Below are positions 36,597-45,533 of a DNA stretch of 59,352 nucleotides, piece after piece. The notes below the pieces were generated by a model, which was not told where the DNA came from, ran no database searches, and saw nothing but the letters and a program-made list of their open reading frames with translations. Where the stretch lies: contig JAJDBO010000370.1 of the NCBI GenBank assembly GCA_029261305.1, positions 1 through 59,352 of the forward strand. The letters are read 5' to 3'. The DNA comes from Nitrospirales bacterium (lineage in GTDB: Bacteria; Nitrospirota; Nitrospiria; Nitrospirales; UBA8639). The translations under genes were made by a program, and so were the position numbers. Positions within the stretch are counted from its first letter, which is position 1, and each line of letters starts with the position of its first letter.

Positions 36597-36947
36597 ATGA
36601 AAACCAAGTTAATCACCCTTCGCGACAATGATAACGCTTTCGCTTCACTTAAACCTCTTCTCGAAGAGAATGGTATTAAATTCAAAGAAAAACGCATACA
36701 CCATTTTGGTGCTTCTAGCCATGCAGGAAGTATAATTGAAATTGTGCAAGCCATAGGTGGTCTTGGAATTGCCGGAGTGCTTATCGCCTGGGTTCAAGCT
36801 CGAGGAAAACGTTTTGTTCACGTTACAACCAAAGACAATAAAGTCGAAATTATTTCTCAAGGTTATTCTGCTGAACAAGCGAAGCAGTTTATTGAGCAGG
36901 CGAGAGAAATCAATGTGAAGGAAGGTCCAAGTGAAGACAAGACCTAA
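36597..36947 (+). CDS. Single-span protein resembling EACC1
   Basis: 116 residues from the ATG at 36597, 20 bp after the peptidase stop. A soluble N-terminal part (MKTKLITLRDNDNAFASLKP) is followed by one transmembrane helix (VQAIGGLGIAGVLIAWVQA, about 51-69). A short basic beta domain (RFVHVTTKDNKVEIISQGYS) then ends in a helix. This helix-then-beta pattern resembles effector-associated constant component 1, a membrane piece found with peptidase effectors in bacterial conflict systems. The match is from memory of the pattern and needs a profile search. Confidence 0.6.
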   Translation: MKTKLITLRDNDNAFASLKPLLEENGIKFKEKRIHHFGASSHAGSIIEIVQAIGGLGIAGVLIAWVQARGKRFVHVTTKDNKVEIISQGYSAEQAKQFIEQAREINVKEGPSEDKT

Positions 36948-36955
36948 TTGCCCCT

Positions 36956-37028
36956 TCTAACCTGCCTCCCAAAGCGCCGCTCACTACGTTCGTATTACTT
37001 TGGGCGGCGGCTGAGGCAAACGTTAAAG
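36956..37028 (+). repeat. Integron attC-like recombination site
   Basis: Nine bases after the EACC1-like stop. It has TCTAAC (36956-36961) at one end and GTTAAAG (37022-37028) at the other, matching the R'' (RYYYAAC) and R' (GTTRRRY) boxes. Inside are paired TGCCTC and GAGGCA (L-type boxes), then AGCGCCGC pairing with GCGGCGGCT with one unpaired G, an extrahelical-base feature. The length of 73 bp is normal for attC. No integron integrase is in the window, so it would be a lone or gene-cassette-derived site. Confidence 0.55.
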
Positions 37029-37118
37029 GCAGAAATGTAACCGGATACGCAATCCAGCCTAAAAGTGTGTCAGGATCGGTTTTTCTCATTACCTGCATCT
37101 TGAACCCGAGAGCGAGTA

Positions 37119-40100
37119 CTATGTGATCTGGATCTCCCGGAAAGCTTCGCTGAGTTGCAGCGCCGCGCTTCTGCGATCGCCCATGTCGACGAGCAGATCA
37201 AGAATCCGAAGAAGCTTCTGCCCCAATGCAGGCGGTATTGGCGTGTCACGGTCAGCGAGATATTGCACGAGACACGCGATCCGCGCATGAATGAACGTGC
37301 CGTGCCATCCCGGCAGTGGCTCGGTGCCGTCGCCGATCACCGCGAGAATCTGATCGGCGAACATTTCTGCGGGATAAGTGCTCTTTGAACGCTCACAGAG
37401 GGTCAGAAAGTGGGTCATAACCGACGCGGCCCAACCGGCTGCACGGACGAAGCGATCCACGATCGGCAAAATGATTTTTATTTCATTCCATTCGCCGTTA
37501 ACGAAGCGCGTCGCACCCATCGCGCGCTCGATTTCAACGAACATGAGCGACCGCGCGAGGCCCGGTTCGTCGAAGCCCCAGAATTCTCCAGCGCGGTAGG
37601 AGTCGCGGTTCTTGAGGTTCGGTGACTCGAGGAAACGCTGAAGGCAGAGCTGGACAACGTTGATCGCGCCCTCCGGAATTGTCTTTGCGTCGTAAATGTA
37701 TGTGCAGATGTGGGAGGAAACAAAAGGACCAAGCAGAGCCCCACAGGTGTCTCCTTCGAGTTCGAACATCGGTTGCAGGAACCGCGTTTTGACGTCCTCT
37801 ACCGGCAGGAGCCCTGCAATATAGGCGAGCGTTCTGCCGAGCTGATGTGTCCATTCGTAGAGCCGCGATGACTCACGATTGCGGCGTCCCTTCTTCAGCC
37901 ACGGCGGCGCGTTTTTCGCATTGGTCCAGCTCAGGACATCGGTAGCAAATGCCAGTAGCGGTTCTTTGGCTTCGCTCGCGCAGATCTTGCCGCATGGGAT
38001 CCGTTCAAGGATCTTCGTTGCGTATTGGTCGTACCAATGCGTCTTTGGTTCGATCCAGCGTTCAGCCGGTTGCGTCACGTCGTTTTCATCAAACTCTACG
38101 TCTGCTTCCTGGTCCGGGTCGACGAACTTCTGATCCGCCTTGATCCAGGCGGGCGGCGGCAACGGAAGAGCAGGCCATCCCTCGCCCTCTTCGTAGTACT
38201 GCCCCGCGGCATCAATCGCCTTCTTCAATCTTTCATGCGTGTGTATGGGGTCGCCGGGTCCGGGCGGCTTGTCAGGCGGAAGAGGATCGAGGTGGCAGAG
38301 CGATAGCGCCATTGTGAGGGCTGCCCAAACCAGCTTTGCATCCTTGTCCCAGAGACTGGCAATTTCGGAAAGGGCTGTAAGCGAAACGGTTTCGAGCGGA
38401 TGCCCGACAAGAACAAGAAGCAGAAGTGGCGTTTCGGCATCGCCCGTGCCGTGCCTAATGTCGGCGGCCAGCCCACGCGCGACGAAAATGCCCTGATGCC
38501 ACGGAATGATTGATTGCGGCGACCAGAAGGTGTCGCGCTGCTCCAGTACCGTAATGGCCCGCAGAAGAATGCGGCGCGCCCATTTTAGTTCAGCGGCTTT
38601 GCGTCCGTTGCGGAAGTGAAGGACCATTGCTGCTGTCGAGGCGACAGCACCACGGCGCATGCGGACGTCCTCTTCTCCGGTGTTCTTGAACAGTCTCCTG
38701 CTGTCAAGCTTCTTCGCGAGTTCAATTGCGACGGGAAACATTGCTTCATCATCGATTTTTCCTTCATCGAAGGCGTTTTGCGCCCAGATCCAAAGGTTGC
38801 TTTCCTGGAGAGAGAGGGTCGCCTTCTCGACTTTGGCGACATTCTCGGGCTTAGACGCCGAGGGGCTTACATGGAAGAACTGGACATCCCCTTCCTCGTT
38901 AACACGCTGCGTGCGGTAGTTTTCGAGGGCTGCAAGCTCGGCATATTCGAGCGCCTGCTTCAGCAGATGGTCGTGAGCCGCCTGGATCTCGCGATGTTCC
39001 TCAATCTGATACGGGAGATCATCCTGGAAGGCGAGAATCGCCGCACGCGTTCTCTCGCCGAAGCTCTGGTCTAACACGTAACGTTGTGCTAGCCCGCGAA
39101 TTGTTTCCTTACGCGCCGCTCTCGCATTTATCGCTCTTACCGCTTCGATATGCGGCATCTCGTGGGGCTCGAATCCGATCAACGATGCATGGCTATCTGA
39201 CAGTGACTGTCGCATGCGGTTCAAGTCCGCAAACCAGAGACGCTGTGTCTTGATAATGGAAAAAACCGTTTCGGAAACGCGATCTGTATGAAGGGCAAGC
39301 AAGGAGACAATCGCCAGGATGCCAATACACTGGTTTCCCTCGACGATCTGGTAGATGAGTTCGTCCACTGTCCGCCCACGTTCGAGTTCGGCGAAGCACC
39401 AGTCTTCGAGCGCCATGAACCCCGACGTGATCTCCTTGGGAGCGCGGCGATACCAGAGATATTCCCGATCTCCGCCCCAGAACTGCTGTATGCCCCACGG
39501 GAATTGAATTTCGAGCGGGATCGGTTTGCCGGGGCTGTCGTGAATATGTCGGTGGAGTTGCCGCCATGCTGTGATGGCATGATTGCAGAGTGCATTGAAG
39601 AGGCTGATGGCGTGCGTTGGCGAGGTCTTGAACAACGAATGGAACGGTTCGCGCAACGGTGATGGCGGCCAGAAATTCTGGAGGCTGTCATCGAGCGAAA
39701 GATGTTCCCAATCGTGATATGAAAAGCTGTGTCCGAAGCGCATGAAGCCGCCGTCCAGGAACATATGTTCCTGTCGTGTTCGCTCCTGCTCTGGCTTTGC
39801 ACGAATTTTTTCTCGCGCTTCAGTATTGTGCCGCATTTCGTCTCGTTCGCGAAGGACCCTGTCGTCGGGAAGCTCCCTTTTCAGACCCTTTAGCGTGAAA
39901 TCAACAAGCAGTTGGGGATGCGTGCTTGCGAGCGCCGGCGAGAAGAGAACGACCTCTTTGAAGCGCTTCTCGCGCAGGTGTTCTCCGGCGATAAGGCGCT
40001 TCAGAAATTCCTCCGTGAGCTCCGGCATCACCCGGGCGCCGCCGAGGATAAGGTTGGAAAGCGACAGCCGGAGGTTGCCCGTTTTCTTCAACCCGTCCCA

Positions 40101-42518
40101 TCGCGACGGGGGTGGCGGGGTATCGTGCGCATTGCGCTTGTCGATTTCGCGGAGCCAATTCGCGCATTGCGTGAGAATAGCGCGGGAAACGGGGTTCTTG
40201 ATGTCGCGGGCGAGGTTCTGCCATACCTCGAAGACAGAAACGATGTCCGGATAGAGAGACACTGGGATCGTATCGACGCGGGCGAGCACAAAAGTAATCA
40301 ACCGCCGCCACATCGGAAGGTCGGACGGCCAGGCATAGTAATCCGCGAATCTGATACGCTGGTCGGTCGGCAGGTCCTGCACAAGGATGTTGGAATTCGG
40401 CGTGGTTTTCTCTGCCTGAAACCACACCAGAGCTTTCTTCAGGAGCTGAAAGTCCTCCGCGACAATAGTATCCGCGAACGGAATTTCATTTTGTTCGATG
40501 AAGGGATTGCCGAGCGGGCCAAGTAGCCATGCGCGCATCCATTGCGAACGCATTTTCGCGACTGTTGTTTTTTGTAGTGTCACCGCCCAGTTCGTGCCCA
40601 CCTTGTATTCAAACTGTGAGAGCAGTTCGACCACGCGTGCCACCCCGGGTGGCTCACCGCAGGCACGAAGCTCATCGAGCCACTGATCGCCACGTTCCGA
40701 AAGGATATAGAAGAAGGACCATTCAAAGAAGATGTCATGCGAGAAGCGGATGCTGATGCCCTTCTTCACGTGCTGAAGAAGACCGTCATTCACCATCTTG
40801 TCAATGACGGCGACCGAGCCTGGTGCAAGTTTTGCTAGTAGGACCGGCTGGCTCAACCGCCGTGCGCGTTGAGCGCCGATATCAATAAGGGCGCGTTGTA
40901 TTGCGATGGCGTCCTGGCCCGCAGAGTCGTAACCGCCTCGGAGCCACCAGTTCTCGATGAGATCCACTTCGGACTGCGGTTCGAAGGGCGGTCCCTCGCT
41001 CTGAGTGGCGAAGCTCTGATAGAGAACTTTCGCGAAGAACGGACGGCGGACGATATCGCGCACCTGTGCGGGACCGAACAAAAGCGGACGCAAAGCGGGC
41101 TTTGCGTCCGCGAGCAGATCCGCTTCGTTGTCATCGAGTGCGTCAACCTTGATTGTGCCGATCGAAAGAGCATTGAGAATGTCGGCAAGCCAGTTGCGCA
41201 AAGGCTCCAGGCCCGTGTCCCGGAGAGAGACCACGATCTTCCAGTTGCTCAGTGTCGGCGAGCGCAGAATCGCTCGCAGTACGTCGAGCACAATTCCCCG
41301 ATGCTCCTTTTCGATGCGGTCAATGCCGTCGATATAGAGCGTGCTCGAGCCCGTCGCCGCGATCTCGGTCAGCAGAGCCGGAAGCGGGGCGCTGGAAAGG
41401 CCGTTCGCCGCTGCAAACCCGGCCCAGCCGTTACCGGCGAGCCGATCCGATTTGAGGAATAGAACTGGGCCGCCGCGCCCAAGATCTCCGTCGATGCGTC
41501 GCCGGAGCAGAACGGACTTGCCGCTTCCGGGTAGTCCTCGAATTTGAACGAAGCGCGATGCGGAGAATGCCTGTTCAAGTTTCGCGGCGAGCGTTTCTCG
41601 GTCGACGTGCGTACCGCCGACGTCGTTCTGAATGTCCGCGACATAATCGCGAGTCAGATCGGTCAGCTTGTCGAGGTCGGGGCGAAGGGACGCCGCTGCG
41701 CGGAGTCGGATGACGGCTGCCAGTTCGCGGACCATACGCGGGCGGTCGAACTCACCGGATTTTCCGGCGGAATCGCGTGCGATGGTGCGAAGCCTGCTCC
41801 ACAGAAGTGGTGTGTCACCGGCATTAGCGGGCTCAAGACATTCGCGGAGCAGTGTCATTGCCGCTGGCGACGTTGAGGCACCGTCGTGCAGGAAATCGAA
41901 CTGCACGAGAACGAAGTTGGCGAGGAACCCGTGTATCTCCTCATCCGAGCAGGCGCTTCCTTTCGCTTTCGTCAACAGAGTAGAGATGTCTCTCTTGATC
42001 GCTTGCACTGCGGCGCTGGCGTTGCCGCCTTTCGCGAACCGCGCCTTGAAGTGATCGACCGTCGTGCTGGCCCGCGCCAGTTCGCAAAGATAGGGGAGAT
42101 CGCGCGCCTTTGTTTTCGCAATGTCGCCGACTGCCGCGCCGTACCGGTCGATACCGGGGCGAAACTCGGGATTGCGGTACGTCGCCCAGGAATCGCGGAT
42201 GATGTCGCGAAAATCTGAGTTGCTCTTGGCCGCGCTGATGGTGAGCGCGCGCTTGACCTGCAGGCTCAGCCGCGCCATTCCCCCGCTGGCGTTGCGAAAG
42301 TCGACGATGACGTCATCAAGCGGTTGTTTGAAATGACGCTGTTGCACTGCGACGCGAACAACTGTGTGATCAGGAATTCCCGGCGCATAGGCTTCCGCCA
42401 GCACAGCGGCGAGATAATAGGCCGCGACGGCGTCTTCGAACGTGAAGCCGGAGCCCCCTGCGAGTTCGGGGGACTGAGGTTTCGTTTTGGTTTCCTTCTT
42501 CTTGCTCTTCTTCACCAT
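37119..42518 (-). CDS. Nuclease-STAND NTPase defence protein (Avs/Cap4-like architecture)
   Basis: 1799 residues. Residues about 20-130 form a PD-(D/E)xK nuclease-like domain: FTFEDAV (Glu28), PLDDVIVDF (Asp69) and LSLQVKRAL (Gln87, Lys89), the Q-x-K variant seen in Cap4/Mrr-type nucleases. A P-loop GLPGSGKS (328-335) and Walker B TLYIDGID (393-400) define a STAND-type ATPase. The remaining 1100 residues are helical and probably the sensor. This nuclease-ATPase-sensor order is that of anti-phage STAND proteins that recognise a phage protein and then degrade DNA. The gene is clearly more GC-rich than its neighbours, pointing to separate acquisition. It is coupled to a 48-aa ORF upstream. Confidence 0.82.
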   Translation of the reverse strand: MVKKSKKKETKTKPQSPELAGGSGFTFEDAVAAYYLAAVLAEAYAPGIPDHTVVRVAVQQRHFKQPLDDVIVDFRNASGGMARLSLQVKRALTISAAKSNSDFRDIIRDSWATYRNPEFRPGIDRYGAAVGDIAKTKARDLPYLCELARASTTVDHFKARFAKGGNASAAVQAIKRDISTLLTKAKGSACSDEEIHGFLANFVLVQFDFLHDGASTSPAAMTLLRECLEPANAGDTPLLWSRLRTIARDSAGKSGEFDRPRMVRELAAVIRLRAAASLRPDLDKLTDLTRDYVADIQNDVGGTHVDRETLAAKLEQAFSASRFVQIRGLPGSGKSVLLRRRIDGDLGRGGPVLFLKSDRLAGNGWAGFAAANGLSSAPLPALLTEIAATGSSTLYIDGIDRIEKEHRGIVLDVLRAILRSPTLSNWKIVVSLRDTGLEPLRNWLADILNALSIGTIKVDALDDNEADLLADAKPALRPLLFGPAQVRDIVRRPFFAKVLYQSFATQSEGPPFEPQSEVDLIENWWLRGGYDSAGQDAIAIQRALIDIGAQRARRLSQPVLLAKLAPGSVAVIDKMVNDGLLQHVKKGISIRFSHDIFFEWSFFYILSERGDQWLDELRACGEPPGVARVVELLSQFEYKVGTNWAVTLQKTTVAKMRSQWMRAWLLGPLGNPFIEQNEIPFADTIVAEDFQLLKKALVWFQAEKTTPNSNILVQDLPTDQRIRFADYYAWPSDLPMWRRLITFVLARVDTIPVSLYPDIVSVFEVWQNLARDIKNPVSRAILTQCANWLREIDKRNAHDTPPPPSRWDGLKKTGNLRLSLSNLILGGARVMPELTEEFLKRLIAGEHLREKRFKEVVLFSPALASTHPQLLVDFTLKGLKRELPDDRVLRERDEMRHNTEAREKIRAKPEQERTRQEHMFLDGGFMRFGHSFSYHDWEHLSLDDSLQNFWPPSPLREPFHSLFKTSPTHAISLFNALCNHAITAWRQLHRHIHDSPGKPIPLEIQFPWGIQQFWGGDREYLWYRRAPKEITSGFMALEDWCFAELERGRTVDELIYQIVEGNQCIGILAIVSLLALHTDRVSETVFSIIKTQRLWFADLNRMRQSLSDSHASLIGFEPHEMPHIEAVRAINARAARKETIRGLAQRYVLDQSFGERTRAAILAFQDDLPYQIEEHREIQAAHDHLLKQALEYAELAALENYRTQRVNEEGDVQFFHVSPSASKPENVAKVEKATLSLQESNLWIWAQNAFDEGKIDDEAMFPVAIELAKKLDSRRLFKNTGEEDVRMRRGAVASTAAMVLHFRNGRKAAELKWARRILLRAITVLEQRDTFWSPQSIIPWHQGIFVARGLAADIRHGTGDAETPLLLLVLVGHPLETVSLTALSEIASLWDKDAKLVWAALTMALSLCHLDPLPPDKPPGPGDPIHTHERLKKAIDAAGQYYEEGEGWPALPLPPPAWIKADQKFVDPDQEADVEFDENDVTQPAERWIEPKTHWYDQYATKILERIPCGKICASEAKEPLLAFATDVLSWTNAKNAPPWLKKGRRNRESSRLYEWTHQLGRTLAYIAGLLPVEDVKTRFLQPMFELEGDTCGALLGPFVSSHICTYIYDAKTIPEGAINVVQLCLQRFLESPNLKNRDSYRAGEFWGFDEPGLARSLMFVEIERAMGATRFVNGEWNEIKIILPIVDRFVRAAGWAASVMTHFLTLCERSKSTYPAEMFADQILAVIGDGTEPLPGWHGTFIHARIACLVQYLADRDTPIPPALGQKLLRILDLLVDMGDRRSAALQLSEAFREIQIT

Positions 42519-42658
42519 GCTACCCGGAACTTATCGCTGAGGTCTTCATCCGTGCGCAACCTACCTCCTCCAATTTCGAAGACGACGGCGTGTGGATTTT
42601 CGCTCAAGGCTCTGTGTATGTCGGGAGTTTGTGTCCGAGGTTGAGCCACATCTTCCAT
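42512..42658 (-). CDS. 48-aa protein translationally coupled to the STAND gene
   Basis: A short frame starts MEDVAQPRTQTPDIHRALSE and contains NPHAVVFEIGGGRLRTDED. Its last codons TGG TGA overlap the STAND gene ATG GTG. The composition is convincingly protein-like and matches the GC-rich style of the STAND gene. It may be a small partner or leader of the defence protein, or the surviving end of a larger upstream component. The ribosome-binding site is modest (GAAAGA). Confidence 0.55.
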   Translation of the reverse strand: MEDVAQPRTQTPDIHRALSENPHAVVFEIGGGRLRTDEDLSDKFRVAW

Positions 42659-42714
42659 ACATCTTTCGGAAATCTACCTGATGTCGCCTCCAGTGCCTCG
42701 GCCAACAGCAGCCG

Positions 42715-43224
42715 TTACGCTCGCCGCAATTTCTCCCATCTCTTCGTGACCTCAGAGCAAAACGGCTCAAATTGCTCCGGGTCGTCAATCCCACTTTTTG
42801 GTAACAAGAGAAACGTAAATTGTGTCATTCTGACAATCATCATCTTGGCGGCCAGCTGAACATCGTGAATCGACTCCCACATATGAGTTGAGTCGTTTGC
42901 CTTTGTTATTTCACGGATACCGCGATCCTCGATGGAAAATCTGTGTCGGCCTATCCACCCGGATTTCTCTGTAACAGTCAACAACATCCAGACCATTATG
43001 AATGTGAAGAAGAAAATTGAACCCGCTACGGCCAACACGAATGTGACGAAAAGCGCTATTGGAATGTTGACAGCAGAGAGCGACTAACCAGACTTTTGCA
43101 GCATAATCAGGATGACCATTACCCAGAACATCAAGAACATGACTAGGTTTGGGCGGATCTCAAAAAGAGTCGCAAAATTGAAGTGCACGAGATCCCAACG
43201 ATCGACGTTTACATTTACATCCAC
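42715..43224 (-). pseudogene. YcxB-like membrane protein interrupted by an in-frame TAG
   Basis: The minus strand has a continuous 170-codon frame from a GTG at 43224, broken only by a TAG at 43082-43084. Before it the protein reads VDVNVNVDRWDLVHFNFATL and a transmembrane helix (VMFLMFWVMVILIML). After it comes a second helix (IPIALFVTFVLAVAG) and the YcxB-like domain with SIEDRGIREI, MWESIHDVQL and LLLPKSGIDD. Two helices followed by this domain is the YcxB layout. The simplest reading is a recent nonsense mutation; readthrough, or restart at the GTG at 43038, is possible. Confidence 0.6.
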
Positions 43225-43413
43225 TGTACTTTTCTCAAAACCCTGAACGGCCGGTTTGAGTGGTGAGTGGAAATTTACATATTTTTTTAATTATCACACA
43301 TTCGAAGCTTATTTCCCATTCACTGAACGACTACTGGAAATATTCCACCCCATCAGGATTTTGTCATGACACAGAGCTTCAAAGAGTCTTTGTCTTGATT
43401 TCGAAAAATATAA
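43225..43413. other. Intergenic stretch
   Basis: AT-rich sequence with no supported gene, upstream of the YcxB-like frame and beside copy 2 of the duplicated segment. Confidence 0.4.
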
Positions 43414-43435
43414 ATGCAGGCCTACAGGCCTGCAT
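43414..43435 (-). terminator. Terminator of the 66-aa gene, copy 2
   Basis: ATGCAGGCCT and AGGCCTGCAT form a perfect stem, with a T-rich tract after it on the minus strand. It matches the hairpin at 27550-27571. Confidence 0.7.
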
Positions 43436-43622
43436 CATTTTTCCATTGATCGGAGTAGCGCTGGTTGATTTCTCTGAAAATATTTTCAAGGGAGGCAAGT
43501 GCATTCCGCCGCGTGGCCCTTTCGGGAGCGCTCTGGACGAGGGCGTTAAATGCCTTGCGGTGCAGGCCGCGGAGTTCGTCATCGCTTTTGGAAGCCAAAT
43601 CAAATCGGGTTATGAGTTTCAT
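43422..43622 (-). CDS. Conserved 66-aa mobile-element protein, copy 2
   Basis: It starts MKLITRFDLASKSDDELRGL and contains FNALVQSAPERATRRNALAS, with the same length, ribosome-binding site and terminator as copy 1 at 27558-27758. The two copies differ at roughly a quarter of positions, mostly conservatively, so both have probably been under selection since duplication. The function is unknown. It lies beyond the upstream end of the YcxB/STAND minus-strand group, in a position similar to that of copy 1 relative to Gabija. Confidence 0.8.
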   Translation of the reverse strand: MKLITRFDLASKSDDELRGLHRKAFNALVQSAPERATRRNALASLENIFREINQRYSDQWKNDAGL

Positions 43623-43975
43623 GTGTTTTCTCCTTTTCTAAAGGAGGCCCCGACCACCGGAGCCTTTCATGGGCTTCCACGACGATCATCCCCATGTGAA
43701 AGGAGCCAGCTGGGCGGCGGACGATGGCCCGAAAAGGAAAATACAATGGAAAGGAAATGAAGGAGGATTATGATTTGCCTACCAAAAGGGAGGAAGGTAT
43801 TTAGGCAAACCTAAGGGGCGTTGCCCCTCGTGCCGTCAAGCTGTTTCCCCAACCTTCCGCGCTGCGCCAAAAGGCTCCGCTTGTGCAGGCCGGGTGAGCC
43901 CCCTCGGCTTGACATTGCTACCCCCATCCTCGCCGGAAGGCCGGGGCTGCAATTGCACCCTTTTCTTCATTGAGT
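43623..43975. repeat. GC-rich hairpin region, copy 2 of the duplicated segment
   Basis: Homologous to 27760-28116. It keeps the hairpin GGGGCGTTGCCCC (about 43814-43826), the GTCAAGC/GCTTGAC pair, and a TGCAATTGCA palindrome where copy 1 has a GGTTGC/GCAACC terminator. No gene is present. Confidence 0.6.
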
Positions 43976-44258
43976 AGTCCGAATTTGAATCCTCACACGG
44001 AGCGAGGGGAAGGTCAGCAGGAGGAGACCTTGTCCAGGGTCATTCTACTATTTGGAGAAGAGTCTCTCAGGAAGATGCTTCAAGCGTATGACATCCATGG
44101 TCATCAGGAACGCAATAATTAAGGTAAAAGGAATATATTCTTAATGCCCTTATAGATAAAGGGCAATCAAGGTATTCAATTGATTCGTACGCGGAAAAGG
44201 TTGGATGGCTTGGTGAAATACAACCACCAAAAGGCCGCATGAGCTTTTTACCATTAGG
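43976..44258 (+). mobile_element. IS-A 3' remnant 3
   Basis: The frame encodes SPNLNPHTERG, then LSRVILLFGEESLRKMLQAY and the usual C-terminus, ending in a degenerate right terminal repeat (CTTTTTACCATTAGG). It starts at the same transposase position as remnant 1 (28117-28373) and is joined to the same hairpin sequence. Confidence 0.7.
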
Positions 44259-44282
44259 GAATTCTCATTGGGGATGTCCAGG

Positions 44283-45509
44283 TCAAGGAGTCCGGTAGGC
44301 TTGAGGCGTCCATTTTTCTGAAATGTATGTCATGGATTTTCTGCCATGCAATGGCCATTCCGTAAGATGAAAAAAGTCTACTTGGGTATTCTTCCCGCAT
44401 ACTGCTTGAATAGCACGCGTGATTGATTTAGTCGCATTAATGGATAGTAAGTCACCTTCGTATCTATACTCGATGGTCCCAGTTCTTCGTTGAAGAATCT
44501 GGTAGCGATCAACTGGGAATTTGCGTAGAACAGAATCCATCGGGTAGGGATTATATCCATGTCCATTGTCATCGATAAAATACTCAACAACTCTACCTCG
44601 AAGTTTCACAACCCTTGGAAAGTTAGAACCACACTGACAGCTTTCCCAACTGACTGAACCCAGATCTCCCGTTCGATAGCGAATAAGGGGCATAACACGA
44701 TTTGACAGGGTAGTAATTACAATTTCTGTGGCCTTTTCTAAGGTTGGGGTACTCACAGCTTCAATTATTACGTGGGTTGGATCAAAATGCATACTGCCCG
44801 AGAGACATTCAAAAGCGATGGTACCGGTTTCCGATAAACCATACGCATTGATACACCGGGCTTGAAAAGCCTCTTGAATTATTTTTCGGGTTTCCTCAGT
44901 GAGCTGATCTCCGGAAACCATTACAAGTGGTACACGTGGCCAGATATGGCCCACTTTCTTTAACTGTGCAAGGTTTCTCAACACGGTTGGCATTCCGTGC
45001 AGTATGCATTTGTTTAGTGGACTTAGAGCTGAACAGATATCTTCAATATGGTTTTCTATTGTATTGGCATTGACTACAATTCGCCTATAGATTGGACCAC
45101 CCTTGACCTCAACACGACGAGAATATCCAACACCGGAGGTATTATCCGATATCACAACAAATATCCAATCTCCAATATCATTTCGTGCAGGACTAAAGCC
45201 TACATGATTTAGTCCCCAACGAACAAAATCCCAGCACCTTTGATAGAGCTCTTCTTCTACGATAATGGATAGGGGGATACCGGTACTGCCTGAAGTGGAA
45301 TGGCGAAATGTTTTACGATAGGCGATATCGTCTGAGCAGAATTCCGTCGGCTGTTGTTGCACATCAAACTTTGAAATAAATGGCAGCTCTGGAAGCGCTT
45401 CAATACTTTCCACTACTGGAAGGTGATCCCAAGCTCGACGATAGTAGGGAACTTCCACTTTGGCGAAACGAATCAGCTCCGTAAGGCGAAAGTTTACTTG
45501 GGAAAGCAT
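44283..45509 (-). CDS. PaaK/CapK-like adenylate-forming ligase
   Basis: 408 residues from the ATG at 45509; a TTG at 45533 directly after the previous stop is the alternative. The family activates carboxylic acids as acyl-adenylates. HSTSGSTGIP (about 80-89) is the phosphate-binding A3 motif, AYGLSETG is A5-like, and YRTGDLGSV is the A7 motif. A CQCG cysteine pair follows, as in PaaK-like enzymes. The C-terminal lid domain is short. Phenylacetate-CoA-ligase-like proteins of this size often modify a carrier or polymer. It lies just after the 103-aa small protein, which is a natural candidate substrate or carrier. Confidence 0.82.
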   Translation of the reverse strand: MLSQVNFRLTELIRFAKVEVPYYRRAWDHLPVVESIEALPELPFISKFDVQQQPTEFCSDDIAYRKTFRHSTSGSTGIPLSIIVEEELYQRCWDFVRWGLNHVGFSPARNDIGDWIFVVISDNTSGVGYSRRVEVKGGPIYRRIVVNANTIENHIEDICSALSPLNKCILHGMPTVLRNLAQLKKVGHIWPRVPLVMVSGDQLTEETRKIIQEAFQARCINAYGLSETGTIAFECLSGSMHFDPTHVIIEAVSTPTLEKATEIVITTLSNRVMPLIRYRTGDLGSVSWESCQCGSNFPRVVKLRGRVVEYFIDDNGHGYNPYPMDSVLRKFPVDRYQILQRRTGTIEYRYEGDLLSINATKSITRAIQAVCGKNTQVDFFHLTEWPLHGRKSMTYISEKWTPQAYRTP

Positions 45510-45533
45510 GACTAGGTTTTTTACTGCAAGCAA

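Noticed and set aside
37119..42518. Many plus-strand open frames of 60-200 codons inside the STAND gene
   Set aside because: They lie antisense to a continuous 1799-codon gene in GC-rich DNA, where antisense stops are rare. None has a recognisable domain.
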